This document shows positions 1 through 8,434 of a stretch of DNA of 64,000 nucleotides, piece after piece (the stretch's first letter is position 1; the number at the start of each line of letters is the position of its first letter). The position numbers were made by a program, and so were the translations under genes. The notes beneath the pieces were generated by a model. It searched no databases, was not told the DNA's origin, and saw nothing but the letters and a program-made list of their open reading frames with translations. This stretch comes from UBA868 sp016776875 (lineage in GTDB: Bacteria > Pseudomonadota > Gammaproteobacteria > Arenicellales > UBA868), in assembly GCA_051201585.1 (NCBI GenBank), contig CP179198.1, positions 2,677,234 to 2,741,233 on the forward strand. Reading direction: 5' to 3'.

Positions 1-72
1 ATGATTAACGCGCTGCCGAGCGCCAAACCCTCGATCAGGGGCATTAGATTCAATGTTCAGCTTCCGTCATAA
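1..72 (+). CDS. possible C-terminal fragment of an upstream ORF, or the true N-terminus of the VWA gene
   Basis: Frame 1 is open from the window edge to a TAA at 70-72. It may simply be the tail of a gene that lies outside the window. It also contains AGCT at 58-61. Dropping the G there would join this frame to the VWA reading frame that follows, in the same way as the other frameshifts in this window. Nothing recognisable is encoded in these few codons, so the choice cannot be made from this sequence. Confidence 0.25.
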   Translation: MINALPSAKPSIRGIRFNVQLPS

Positions 73-850
73 AATTTCATCCTCAATGATAAGATTGTCC
101 TCTGAAATTGGCTTACCGATATACGCCGTGAATTCAACCAGAAAAACGGAACTACGGCCCTCCAGTCCGGACGCGGTCAATCAATTCTTGCAAAAGGTGC
201 GCAGCACCGGGCTCCCTGTGCGCCACGAAGGACAGGGTCGTTTGGTGTTTGCCATGGATGCCACCGCCAGTCGTGAGCCCCTTTGGGATCGTGCCTGCCA
301 TATCCAGGGACAAATGTTCGAGCAAACCGCAGCACTCGGCGGCCTTGAAATACAACTGGCGTACTACCGGGGTTACGGTGAGTTCAAAGCCATGCCCTGG
401 GCTGCGGACGCCCAAATTCTGTTGAAAACAATGACTGCAATACGCTGTGCGGCAGGCCATACCCAAATTGCAAAAGTCCTCAAGCACGTTCTCATGCAGG
501 CGAGGAATGGCCAGCGCAAAATCAATGCGCTTGTATTTGTGGGGGATAGTGTTGAAGAAGATCCTGACACCCTGACCCGACATGCCGGGGAGCTGGGGAT
601 GCTGGGCATACCCGTATTTGTCTTTCAGGATGGTGCCAATCAATCGGCTGAAAAAACCTTCGTTCAGATTGCAAAACTCACCCGCGGGGCGTACTGCCGT
701 TTTGACGGATCAAGTGCGGGCCAGCTTCGGGATCTTCTCTGTGCGGTTGCGGTGTATGCTGCGGGGGGTCAGAAAGCGTTAAGTGATCACGGCCGCCAAC
801 AGGGCGGCGAAGCCTTAAAATTAATTCAGCAACTGGATAAAAAAGGCTAA
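53..850 (+). CDS. VWA (von Willebrand factor A) domain protein
   Basis: The 265-residue product has no signal peptide or membrane segment and is probably cytoplasmic. The segment from about residue 63 begins with a hydrophobic strand followed by D69-A-T71-A-S73, a DxTxS version of the metal-ion-dependent adhesion site of VWA folds. Later alternating strands and helices (near VFVGDS and IPVFVF) fit a Rossmann-like VWA domain of about 170 residues. The start is uncertain: in-frame ATG at 86, TTG at 95 and GTG at 128 are alternatives, none with a strong ribosome binding site. The stop lies 2 bp before the membrane J-domain gene, so the two are almost certainly co-transcribed. VWA proteins often act as metal-dependent scaffolds; the partner here is unknown. 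Confidence 0.75.
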   Translation: MFSFRHKISSSMIRLSSEIGLPIYAVNSTRKTELRPSSPDAVNQFLQKVRSTGLPVRHEGQGRLVFAMDATASREPLWDRACHIQGQMFEQTAALGGLEIQLAYYRGYGEFKAMPWAADAQILLKTMTAIRCAAGHTQIAKVLKHVLMQARNGQRKINALVFVGDSVEEDPDTLTRHAGELGMLGIPVFVFQDGANQSAEKTFVQIAKLTRGAYCRFDGSSAGQLRDLLCAVAVYAAGGQKALSDHGRQQGGEALKLIQQLDKKG

Positions 851-852
851 CT

Positions 853-1563
853 ATGGTGAGGATCTTCCTGGCGCTGGCCGCGCTGGTCGGGTTGATGTGG
901 CTGGCATCCTGGCTCGGCAAGGCCAGTCCCGAGCAGCGGGTGAGAGCCATCAAACTCATTTTGCTTTACGGCGTCGCCGGCGCGCTGCTGGTGCTGGTCG
1001 TGACGGGCCGAATTCCCTGGATGTTTGCACTGATCAGCGCGGCCGTGCCGTGGCTACAGCGATTCATGGTCGCCCGGCAGGCGTGGAGCATGTTCAAATC
1101 AAGCCAGGGGCCGACAGCGGGCAGAACATCAAACGTGGAAACCGCTTTCCTTCGCATGATTCTGGACCACGACAGCGGCGATCTGGACGGTGAAGTCATC
1201 AGCGGGCCCTTCACCGGTCGTCAACTCAGCCAGCTGAGCCATGCAGAGCTCCAGTCGCTGCTTGCCGTCTGTCGAGCACAAGACGCCCAGTCCGCCTCCT
1301 TGCTCGAAGCTTATCTCGACAGAACACAAGGCGACAGCTGGCGCGATGAAAACACCAGCGAACCCTCAAACGCGGCACCGCAAGGACCGTTATCAACCGA
1401 CCAAGCCCTACAAATACTCGGCCTCGAAAAAAATGCATCGCTTGACGAGATTCAGGACGCCCACCGGCGTCTGATCCAGAAACTGCATACCGATCGGGGT
1501 GGCACCGACTATCTTGCCGCTTTAATCAACGAAGCGCGTGACACCTTGACCGCAGCCCGTTGA
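853..1563 (+). CDS. membrane-anchored J-domain (DnaJ-like) protein
   Basis: The protein has 236 residues. Two hydrophobic segments (about residues 2-20 and 35-65) anchor it in the inner membrane, followed by a charged middle part and a C-terminal J-domain-like region (about 178-236). J-domains stimulate the ATPase of DnaK-type Hsp70 through a conserved HPD tripeptide. Here the tripeptide reads H212-T-D214, followed by RGG as in many short bacterial J-domains. Threonine at the proline position would be expected to weaken Hsp70 stimulation. The gene follows the VWA gene by 2 bp, and its TGA overlaps the TTG start of the downstream PBP, so the three look like one unit. The J-domain assignment is firm from the fold motif; function is inferred. 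Confidence 0.75.
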   Translation: MVRIFLALAALVGLMWLASWLGKASPEQRVRAIKLILLYGVAGALLVLVVTGRIPWMFALISAAVPWLQRFMVARQAWSMFKSSQGPTAGRTSNVETAFLRMILDHDSGDLDGEVISGPFTGRQLSQLSHAELQSLLAVCRAQDAQSASLLEAYLDRTQGDSWRDENTSEPSNAAPQGPLSTDQALQILGLEKNASLDEIQDAHRRLIQKLHTDRGGTDYLAALINEARDTLTAAR

Positions 1564-2814
1564 AAAACGCTCACCCACGACAACCCGCCCGCCGGCGGCG
1601 GAGACTGTCGTGGCCGACCTGGCTGTTGATCTCACTGCTTTTGCTGGGGCTCGGCGTTGTATACAAGCCACGCATTCTCGACACCCAGCAATGGACTCGC
1701 GAACAGGCCTTCGGCATCAATCGTCACTTACTTCGCGAGACGCTCGGTGCCAAAATAATCGAAAACAAGTATCCGGAAAAAATCAGCATTGTTCGTGAGC
1801 CGTCTGGGTACGAGGCGTCTGTGGAATACACCATCGATCACGAACTGCAAAACGCCGTCGAAACAATATTCGAGCAGTACGGGCCGGATTACGGCGTCTT
1901 TACCGCCCTTAATCCGGACACCGGCGAAATCCTGGCGCTGGTGAATCATCGGCGCCAGTCAGTCGCCGCACAAAACCTCGCGCTTCAGGCCACCTATCCC
2001 GCGGCATCGGTTTTTAAAATCGTCACCGCGAGCGCCGCCATGGATCTGGATAAGGTAACCCCCAAAACGGTGATCCCGTTTAATGGCAAAACCACCAGTC
2101 TTTACCGCAAAAACGTGCTGGAACACAAAAACAATCAATGGACACGACGATATACGCTCACCGAGAGTTTTGCCAAATCAGTCAACACCGTCTTTGCGCG
2201 GTTGGGTATTTACACGATCGGCGCGGAACCACTCACGGGCTATGCCGAGGCCTTTGGTTTCAATCGAGAAGCTCGATGCCGACTTTAAACTCGCGCCGAG
2301 CACCTTGAAAATTGACCCCGAGGACAACTGGTCAATTGCAGAAGTGGCTTCAGGTTACACCCGATCAACCACCTTGTCTCCCGTTCATGCCGCCGCCATT
2401 GCGGCCACCGCAATAAACGGCGGGCATTTAATCAGGCCCTCTCTTGTTCGCCAGATCATTGCCCAAGACGGGCTTGCGGTTTATCTCCAACAAAACCAGC
2501 AACAACCCGTCATCAGCACGCAAACGGCAAACGACCTTCGAACCCTGATGCAAACAACCGTGTCCAAGGGATCGGCAAAGAGTTCATTTAAAAAATTCTT
2601 CCGCGGTGATATGAAAGACGTCGAAGTCGGGGGCAAAACCGGCAGCCTGACTGGCAAAAATCCCGCTGGACGCTATGATTGGTTTGTGGGTTATGCACAA
2701 AAAGACGGTCGTAAACTCGCTTTTGCCGTCATGTGTATTAACAAGGAATTCTGGTATGTAAAATCAGCCTACGTGGCTCGCAAAGCAATCGAGCATTTTT
2801 TCGGACAACCGTAA
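1560..2814 (+). CDS. penicillin-binding protein (transpeptidase), interrupted by a +1 frameshift
   Basis: The rejoined product has about 417 residues: a basic N-terminus, one membrane segment (about 19-35) and a periplasmic transpeptidase domain. All three active-site motifs of serine penicillin-recognising enzymes are present: S150-V-F-K153, S207-V-N209 and K-T-G in GGKTGS near the C-terminus. Such enzymes cross-link peptidoglycan stem peptides. The start is a TTG whose last bases overlap the stop of the J-domain gene. The frame is broken at AGCT 2270-2273: the first part ends at 2288, and the second part, read in the +1 frame, carries the KTG motif. Removing the G reads smoothly from FGFNRE into LDADF. 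It is shorter than PBP2 or PBP3 and may be a dedicated accessory transpeptidase. Confidence 0.8.
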
Positions 2815-2861
2815 AAGCATTAAAATAGTCCAGACAACATCTGGACCGACAGGACCCAAAC

Positions 2862-3740
2862 TTGCAGCAATATCTTGACGTGATTCGCCGCGTCCTCGAC
2901 ACAGGGCAACGCAAAAATAACCGCACCGGTGTCGATACGCTATCGACCTTCAACGTCAACTATCAGATTGACCTGCGCGAAGGGTTTCCGCTGCTCACCA
3001 CCAAAGAGATTTCCTGGAAGAACATCGTTGTCGAAAACTTGTGGTTTCTGTCAGGTGACACCCGCATTGACCTGTTGCGTAAACATGGCTGCAAGTTCTG
3101 GGAGCCCTGGGCAGATGAAGACGGCCTGGTGCCAAGCGCCTATGGAAATTTCTGGCGCAATTATCCCGTGCACACCGATGGGGAAGCGACCTTTAATGAT
3201 CAAATTCGTTACGTTATCAACGAGTTAAAACAAAATCCCCAAAGCCGGCGGCTGGTGGTCTCGGCCTGGGCGCCCGGCAACGCCCAAACCAGCGCGCTGC
3301 CGCCCTGCCACGCGTTTTGGGTAATGAACGTCCAACAGGATGCAAACGGCGAGCCGATGCTGTGCCTGCACCTGACCCAGCGAAGCTGTGATATTGCGCT
3401 GGGACTGCCCTATAACATCGCCGGCTATGCGTTTTTGCTGGAGCTGATGGGTCGCTTTACCGGAATCAAACCCGGCTACTTTGGCCATACCTTAATCGAC
3501 GCGCACATCTATACCGCCAAAGCCGACGGGTCGATGGCCGATTATGATCATATCCCCGGACTCAAAACGCAGCTCGCCAGAGCGCCGCGGGCATTACCCC
3601 GACTCGAGATCAGCGATGAGATCAAAGCGCTCGACGATGTGACCGCGCTGCTTGAAGCGGACACCGAATCCCTGCTGGATACTTTTCGCCTGCATGACTA
3701 TCAGCCGCACCCCGCCCTGCAATTTAAAGTTGCGGTCTAG
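2862..3740 (+). CDS. thyA: thymidylate synthase
   Basis: This enzyme makes dTMP from dUMP using 5,10-methylenetetrahydrofolate, yielding dihydrofolate, in the cytoplasm. The 292-residue product covers the full ThyA family from the first helix to a C-terminal FKVAV. The catalytic cysteine is C149 in the conserved PPCHAFW block, followed by the dUMP-binding RSCDIALGLPYNIAGYA segment. It is about 28 residues longer than E. coli ThyA because of an insert around residues 88-115, a common variant. The start is TTG at 2862, which is the only start that keeps the conserved N-terminal helix. folA follows 3 bp after the stop, pairing the producer and the recycler of dihydrofolate. Confidence 0.97.
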   Translation: MQQYLDVIRRVLDTGQRKNNRTGVDTLSTFNVNYQIDLREGFPLLTTKEISWKNIVVENLWFLSGDTRIDLLRKHGCKFWEPWADEDGLVPSAYGNFWRNYPVHTDGEATFNDQIRYVINELKQNPQSRRLVVSAWAPGNAQTSALPPCHAFWVMNVQQDANGEPMLCLHLTQRSCDIALGLPYNIAGYAFLLELMGRFTGIKPGYFGHTLIDAHIYTAKADGSMADYDHIPGLKTQLARAPRALPRLEISDEIKALDDVTALLEADTESLLDTFRLHDYQPHPALQFKVAV

Positions 3741-3743
3741 CGG

Positions 3744-4232
3744 GTGACAGCTTCCCCCACAACTCCAATCCGCGCCGCGATCGTTGCCATGAATGAAGAC
3801 CGGGTGATCGGTCGGGACGGCACACTTCCCTGGCATTACTCGCAAGACCTCAAGCGCTTTAAACGACTCACGACCGGCTCAACGATCATCATGGGACGGA
3901 ACACCTATGAATCCATCGGCAGCAAGCCGTTGCCCAATCGGGACAATCGCGTGGTGACACGATCAAGGTTTGAAAACGTCGCGTGCTTTCGCTCGGTCGA
4001 CGACGCGCTCGATCACTGTGACGGTGATATCTGGTTTATCGGCGGCGCCAAGCTTTATGCGGCAGCCCTTTCGCATTGTGATTTCATTGACGTGATGTGG
4101 GTTCCGGATCACGTCCCGGGCGAGGATCTTGTTTATTTTCCGCCACTCGATCCGGCCCACTGGAAAGCAGGGCCCAAAAGCCCGCTCGAAGAAGACAAGC
4201 GCCTGATTTGTCAGCAGTTTTTCAAGAGATAG
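3744..4232 (+). CDS. folA: dihydrofolate reductase
   Basis: The enzyme reduces 7,8-dihydrofolate to tetrahydrofolate with NADPH, regenerating the cofactor consumed by ThyA. The 162-residue product has the family landmarks: IVAMNEDRVIGRDGTLPWH at the N-terminus, the substrate-binding aspartate in SQDLKRF, the NADPH-binding IIMGRNTYESIG block and the FIGGAKLYAAAL segment. The start is GTG at 3744, 3 bp after thyA, and the stop lies 3 bp before uvrD, so thyA-folA-uvrD is a compact operon. Confidence 0.97.
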   Translation: MTASPTTPIRAAIVAMNEDRVIGRDGTLPWHYSQDLKRFKRLTTGSTIIMGRNTYESIGSKPLPNRDNRVVTRSRFENVACFRSVDDALDHCDGDIWFIGGAKLYAAALSHCDFIDVMWVPDHVPGEDLVYFPPLDPAHWKAGPKSPLEEDKRLICQQFFKR

Positions 4233-4235
4233 CGG

Positions 4236-6419
4236 ATGGACGTCTCCAGGATTTTTGATGCGCTCAACGATGCCCAGCGTGAGGCGGTCGGCGCAACGCC
4301 GGGGCCGATGCTGGTGCTGGCTGGGGCCGGCAGTGGCAAAACCCGGGTCCTCACATATCGCATCGCCTATCTGGTCCAGGCGCTTCAGGCCTCGCCGTAT
4401 TCGATTCTTGCGGTGACTTTCACCAACAAGGCCGCCAGCGAGATGCGCCGGCGGATTGAAGACTTTCTGGGTTTTTCGGTCCGCGGCATGTGGATCGGCA
4501 CCTTTCATGGCCTCTCGCATCGATTGCTTCGCGACCACCATGAGCTCGCCGGCCTGCCGAGCGGCTTTGAGATTCTCGATTCGGATGATCAGTATCGCGT
4601 TATCCGGCGCGCACTGCGGGAAATGAATCTGGACGAAGAGCACTGGCCACCGCGACAGGTGCAGTGGTTCATCAATAGTCAAAAAGAAGAAGGCCGCCGG
4701 TCAGCCGCGCTACACGGCACGGGCGATGCCCATCAACAAACCCTGATCCGGGTTTACACCCACTATGAAGAAACCTGCAAACGGCTGGGACTTGTCGACT
4801 TTGCCGAACTTCTTTTAAGCGCCCTGGAACTGCTCGAGCAAAACCAGTCGCTTCGCGAGAACTACCAGCAACGATTTCAGCATGTTCTGGTGGATGAGTT
4901 TCAGGACAGCAACACCATTCAATACCGCTGGCTGAAATGCCTCGCGCTGGCCCATGGCCAGATCATGGCCGTCGGTGATGACGACCAGTCGATCTACGGC
5001 TGGCGCGGCGCCCGGGTTGAAAACATGGCCCAGCTGCAAAAGGACTTCGCCGGCACCGAAGTCGTGAGACTGGAGCAAAACTACCGCTCAACCGGCAATA
5101 TCCTGAAAGCCGCTAATGCCGTCATCGATCTGAATCCGGACCGCATGGGCAAAAACCTCTGGACCGAAGGCGATGACGGGGAGCCGATACGGGTCTACGG
5201 CGCGCTCGACGAGCTCGATGAAGGGCGCTTTGTGATCGACCGGATTGAAGCCTGGCAGCATCTCGGCCGGCGCCGCGACAGCATCGGCATTTTGTACCGC
5301 TCCAATGCGCAATCGCGTGTTTTTGAGGAGCTGCTGCTGGCTCGCGGGATCCCGTATCGCGTCTACGGCGGGCTGCGCTTTTTCGAGCGCGCGGAGATCA
5401 AGGACGCGCTCGCGTATCTGCGGCTGGTGACCAACCGCGATTCGGACCCGGCCTTTGAGCGGGTGGTCAATGTGCCGCCACGGGGCATTGGCGCGCGCAC
5501 GGTCGAAATCGTCCGCCAACAGGCCCGAACCGATAACACCTCACTGTGGACGGCCGCCAAGGCGCTCACCACATCAGAGAGCTTGCCGGCCCGGGCGCGG
5601 GGCGCGCTCGCCGTTTTTGTGGATTTAATCGATCAGCTCGCACTCGACAGCGCCGATCATGATCTGCCCGAAAAAATCGATCTCGCCATCAGTCGCAGCG
5701 GCCTGATCGATCACTACCGAAAAGAGCGTGGCGAAAAAGCCATCACCCGCGTAGAAAACTTAGAAGAACTGGTCAGCGCCGGGCGCAACTTCGAAAGCGA
5801 AGCCGATGATGACAGCGCAGTCGACGAACTGGCAGATTTTCTGGCGCACGCGGCGCTCGAGGCGGGTGAAGGTCAAGCCGCCGAATGGGAAGACTGCGTG
5901 CAGCTCATGAGCCTGCACTCCGCCAAGGGGCTTGAGTTTCCGCTGGTGTTTTTATGCGGCATGGAAGAGGGATTGTTTCCGCACCAGCGCTCCATTGATG
6001 AGCCGGGCGGTCTCGAAGAAGAGCGCCGGCTGTGTTATGTCGGCATGACCCGCGCCATGGAACAGCTGTATCTCACTTGCGCCGAAGTGCGCCGTCTGTA
6101 CGGTCGCGAGAACACCACCAGCCCGTCGCGGTTTTTATCTGAGGTACCTGAATCGCTCGTCGAGGACGTGCGGGCCGGCGCCGGGCTTCGCACCCGCGCC
6201 ATCAAAAAAACCAATCCCAATATCGCGCACATCAACGCCAGCGGCGGCACTGAAGCCAGTTCACTGCGCCTCGGCGCCACCGTTAACCACAAAAAATTTG
6301 GCCCCGGCACCGTAGTGATGATCGAAGGCCAGGGCGAGCATGCCCGCGTGCAGGTGCGCTTTGAAAAATCCGGCAGCAAATGGCTGGTCTTAGCCTATGC
6401 CAACCTTGAGCCGGCCTGA
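4236..6419 (+). CDS. uvrD: ATP-dependent DNA helicase II, UvrD/Rep family
   Basis: This is a superfamily 1A helicase that unwinds DNA 3' to 5' in nucleotide excision repair and methyl-directed mismatch repair. The 727 residues match full-length UvrD. Visible motifs are the Walker A AGAGSGKT (29-36), the Walker B DEFQDSN, QSIYGWRGA (motif III), the NYRST block (motif IV), HSAKGLEFPLVFL (motif V) and VGMTRAM (motif VI). The C-terminal HKKFGPGTV ... RVQVRFE segment is the Tudor-like tail of UvrD and PcrA, which favours UvrD over Rep. The gene starts 3 bp after folA. It is followed by the hairpin that terminates the opposing lipoprotein gene. Confidence 0.96.
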   Translation: MDVSRIFDALNDAQREAVGATPGPMLVLAGAGSGKTRVLTYRIAYLVQALQASPYSILAVTFTNKAASEMRRRIEDFLGFSVRGMWIGTFHGLSHRLLRDHHELAGLPSGFEILDSDDQYRVIRRALREMNLDEEHWPPRQVQWFINSQKEEGRRSAALHGTGDAHQQTLIRVYTHYEETCKRLGLVDFAELLLSALELLEQNQSLRENYQQRFQHVLVDEFQDSNTIQYRWLKCLALAHGQIMAVGDDDQSIYGWRGARVENMAQLQKDFAGTEVVRLEQNYRSTGNILKAANAVIDLNPDRMGKNLWTEGDDGEPIRVYGALDELDEGRFVIDRIEAWQHLGRRRDSIGILYRSNAQSRVFEELLLARGIPYRVYGGLRFFERAEIKDALAYLRLVTNRDSDPAFERVVNVPPRGIGARTVEIVRQQARTDNTSLWTAAKALTTSESLPARARGALAVFVDLIDQLALDSADHDLPEKIDLAISRSGLIDHYRKERGEKAITRVENLEELVSAGRNFESEADDDSAVDELADFLAHAALEAGEGQAAEWEDCVQLMSLHSAKGLEFPLVFLCGMEEGLFPHQRSIDEPGGLEEERRLCYVGMTRAMEQLYLTCAEVRRLYGRENTTSPSRFLSEVPESLVEDVRAGAGLRTRAIKKTNPNIAHINASGGTEASSLRLGATVNHKKFGPGTVVMIEGQGEHARVQVRFEKSGSKWLVLAYANLEPA

Positions 6420-6439
6420 CCCCCGCGACTGATCGCGCC

Positions 6440-6468
6440 AAAAAAAGACCCCGCTTTAGCGGGGCCTT
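6440..6468 (-). terminator. intrinsic terminator of the first DUF285 lipoprotein gene
   Basis: CCCCGC (6449-6454), loop TTTA, GCGGGG (6459-6464) form a GC-rich hairpin that on the minus strand is followed by seven T. It may also stop uvrD transcripts on the plus strand, though the T tract there is weak. A second hairpin, GAGGCC-TTT-GGCCTC, lies at 6484-6498. The same two-hairpin cassette recurs near 8368 and 10144. Confidence 0.85.
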
Positions 6469-6506
6469 AATGGGTTGTTGCAGGAGGCCTTTGGCCTCTA
6501 GGGATG

Positions 6507-6565
6507 ATTACTGAGGGCCGCCCGGCGTGTCATCTTCAGCATCGGGGGTGCCGTCTCCATCGGCA
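6507..6565 (-). other. out-of-frame remnant of a TSP3 C-terminal tail
   Basis: Downstream of the stop of the first lipoprotein gene, the minus strand in the +1 frame encodes DADGDGTPDAEDDTPGGPQ and a TAA at 6507-6509. This is the same C-terminus as in the second paralogue. The first paralogue therefore seems to have lost its tail through a small indel at about 6565-6572, or through an imprecise deletion between WGTC and this tail. Confidence 0.7.
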
Positions 6566-8227
6566 TCAGGGACAGGTACCCCATTGGGGTTGTTTTTCGG
6601 GTTGGTTGGCAATTTTTGAACCATTGGCAAAGCTGTTGGGACTGGAGGAGCCATTACCCCCTACAACATTCTTGACGCACCAGCCACTGATGTCCTGGTC
6701 GAAGTTTTCGGCGTTTTTAAACATTAGGTGCATTATTGTCACGCTCGAGACGTCCCAGTTGCCAATGTTCTGGTTAAAAATTTCGTTCTCTTTAAACATA
6801 GAAGACATATCCGTCACATTCGAGACGTCCCAGTTACCAATGGGCTGATCGAAAGAAGCGACTTCGAGGGAGGTGCTCGCGAACATGCTTGACATATTCG
6901 TCACCGTCGAGACGTCCCAGTTACCAATAGGCTGGTTGAAGGAGCTGTTCTGGAACATGTAGCCCATATCCGTCACCGTCGAGACGTCCCAGTTACCAAT
7001 GGGCTGGTTGAAGGAGGTGTTCTGGAACATGCTTGACATATTCGTCACCGTCGAGACGTCCCAGTTACCAATAGGCTGGTTGAAAAAGTAAGCGCCGTAG
7101 AACATGCCTGACATATCCGTCACATTCGAGACGTTCCAGCCGCTGATGTCCTGGTTGAAAAAGTAAGCGCCGTAGAACATGTTCCCCATATCCGTCACAT
7201 TCGAGACGTTCCAGTTGCCAATGGGCTGGTTAAATCTTTCGGTGTTTTCAAACATAGCGCCCATATCCGTCACATTCGAGACGTTCCAGTTGCCAATGGG
7301 CTGATTGAAGGAGCTGCGCTGGAACATGCCTGACATATCCGTCACATTCGAGACGTCCCAGCCGCTGATGTCCTCGTTGAGATCGGGATTGAATGTGAAC
7401 AACTCAGCCATATTCGTCACACCGGACACATCCCAGTCGTTGATCAAGCCGCAGTCGCTGTATCTTGAGTTTAGCTGGTACTCGCCATTGCCTTTGTACT
7501 GTCGGAGGGCCCGTTTTATATCGTCGTTGGTAAAAGTACAACTTCCTGCTCCAACATCAGGCAACTCACTCTCACAGGTGGCCTGGTCAACAGGATGGGT
7601 TGCCTGATAAGTGAAGCCATCAGCAGGGTCTGCACCGATGAGCGTTGCGATCTCGGTGAAGTCATAGGTGACTTGCACGGTTTCTGTGCAATCCGCCGGA
7701 TCAGGCACCAAAATTTGAACCTCACGGATCTCGCCAACAGGATTCACCTCGACGCTTTGGGTCTGTTCGGCGTTGGTTTTGGCATATACCCTAATGAGAC
7801 CGGATGTTGACACACCGCAGTTGATATCCCCGGTCGCGCTTAAAAGGCGCCAGCCCACGGTGGTCATCCTGCCGGTGTCGACCGCGGCAGGAAGCGGATC
7901 CACTTCCATCTTAACGCAGGCGGCAGTGACCCCGTTTGGAGAACCGCCATCGGCACCATCGTTCTTGCCATCACCGTCTTTATCCGGATCCTGTCCATTG
8001 GGAATCCCGTCCCCGTCGATATCCGGATCCTGATCATTGGGAATCCCATCGCCATCGATGTCAAGATCATTGCCATTGGAAATACCATCGCCGTCGATAT
8101 CTTCCTTATCAAGGCCAGCAGAAGAGCCACCCGAGCTACAGCCCGCCACAAAGAGAGACGTGCTAATCACAAGGACAGACAAAAGACGGATCAAAAGGGT
8201 CATGGGCATCGGACTCAGGGATTGCAA
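6566..8227 (-). CDS. surface lipoprotein with TSP3 calcium-type repeats and DUF285 repeats (paralogue 1)
   Basis: The 553-residue product begins with a lipoprotein signal (lipobox FVAGC, Cys30), so it is lipid-anchored, probably in the outer membrane. Residues about 40-95 hold acidic DxDGDGIPN repeats of the thrombospondin type 3 kind, which bind calcium. An unfamiliar domain of about 130 residues follows. The C-terminal half has ten copies of a repeat of about 24 residues with the core WDVSNVTDMSxMF, typical of DUF285 (BspA-like) surface proteins. DUF285 proteins are linked to adhesion; a binding role is inferred. The reading frame stops at WGTCP, before a TSP3 tail that survives out of frame. 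The N-terminal half and upstream region are identical to paralogue 3. Alternative starts are the Met codons at residues 7 and 9. Confidence 0.85.
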   Translation of the reverse strand: MQSLSPMPMTLLIRLLSVLVISTSLFVAGCSSGGSSAGLDKEDIDGDGISNGNDLDIDGDGIPNDQDPDIDGDGIPNGQDPDKDGDGKNDGADGGSPNGVTAACVKMEVDPLPAAVDTGRMTTVGWRLLSATGDINCGVSTSGLIRVYAKTNAEQTQSVEVNPVGEIREVQILVPDPADCTETVQVTYDFTEIATLIGADPADGFTYQATHPVDQATCESELPDVGAGSCTFTNDDIKRALRQYKGNGEYQLNSRYSDCGLINDWDVSGVTNMAELFTFNPDLNEDISGWDVSNVTDMSGMFQRSSFNQPIGNWNVSNVTDMGAMFENTERFNQPIGNWNVSNVTDMGNMFYGAYFFNQDISGWNVSNVTDMSGMFYGAYFFNQPIGNWDVSTVTNMSSMFQNTSFNQPIGNWDVSTVTDMGYMFQNSSFNQPIGNWDVSTVTNMSSMFASTSLEVASFDQPIGNWDVSNVTDMSSMFKENEIFNQNIGNWDVSSVTIMHLMFKNAENFDQDISGWCVKNVVGGNGSSSPNSFANGSKIANQPEKQPQWGTCP

Positions 8228-8246
8228 TGGGGGGAAAACAGGGTAT

Positions 8247-8276
8247 TTTTTACCAACTAATGTCCGTCAGTGTCAA
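8247..8276 (-). promoter_or_regulatory. sigma70-type promoter of lipoprotein paralogue 1
   Basis: On the minus strand a consensus TTGACA (8271-8276) is followed, after 18 bp, by TAAAAA (8247-8252). The signal lies about 20 bp upstream of the start codon. The same promoter occurs upstream of paralogue 3. Paralogue 2 has a diverged upstream sequence in which the TTGACA is lost. Confidence 0.45.
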
Positions 8277-8337
8277 CTTTATTCGTGGAAATAAACCGAT
8301 TCCTGATGGGGTGGTGCGATAGGGATGGGGACTGGTG

Positions 8338-8367
8338 TCAGGGGCCGGGGAATCCAAAGGCGTAGGT
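8338..8367 (-). repeat. captured 3' tail of ubiA (copy 1)
   Basis: These 30 bp are identical to the last ten codons of ubiA at 11648-11677 (TYAFGFPGP and stop). Here they are followed directly by the terminator cassette instead of the ubiA body. They mark the join of a tandem duplication whose unit included the end of ubiA. Confidence 0.85.
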
Positions 8368-8393
8368 AAAAAAGACCCCGCTTTAGCGGGGCC
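8368..8393 (-). terminator. intrinsic terminator of lipoprotein paralogue 2
   Basis: CCCCGC (8376-8381), loop TTTA and GCGGGG (8386-8391) are followed on the minus strand by a run of T. A second hairpin, GAGGCC-TTT-GGCCTC, sits at 8411-8425 between this and the stop codon. It is a copy of the 6440 and 10144 cassettes. Confidence 0.85.
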
Positions 8394-8434
8394 TTAATGG
8401 GTTGTTGCAGGAGGCCTTTGGCCTCTAGGGATGA

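Larger units (their letters stand above)
7552..8367. repeat. 816-bp perfect direct repeat, copy A
   Basis: This stretch shows no difference from 10862-11677 in a line-by-line reading. It spans the last 30 bp of ubiA sequence, the promoter, the signal peptide, the TSP3 repeats and the N-terminal domain of the lipoprotein. Identity ends abruptly on both sides: inside the coding region at 7552 and at the ubiA-tail junction at 8367. Perfect identity implies a recent duplication or ongoing gene conversion. Confidence 0.95.

Noticed and set aside
152..643. Long antisense open frame across the VWA gene
   Set aside because: It is a shadow of the plus-strand gene, with no start signal and no recognisable protein pattern.
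1300..1330. Possible AGCT frameshift in the J-domain gene at 1308
   Set aside because: The frame reads smoothly through LLEAYLDRTQ on both sides, so this AGCT is genuine. It shows that the motif alone does not cause breaks.
6700..7400. Regular 75-bp spaced repeats suggesting a CRISPR array
   Set aside because: The repeats are diverged coding repeats of the DUF285 domain in one open frame, without constant direct repeats or unique spacers.
7305..8294. Plus-strand open frames within the lipoprotein genes
   Set aside because: They mirror the repetitive GATxxC-rich coding sequence of the minus-strand TSP3 and DUF285 regions and give low-complexity products.
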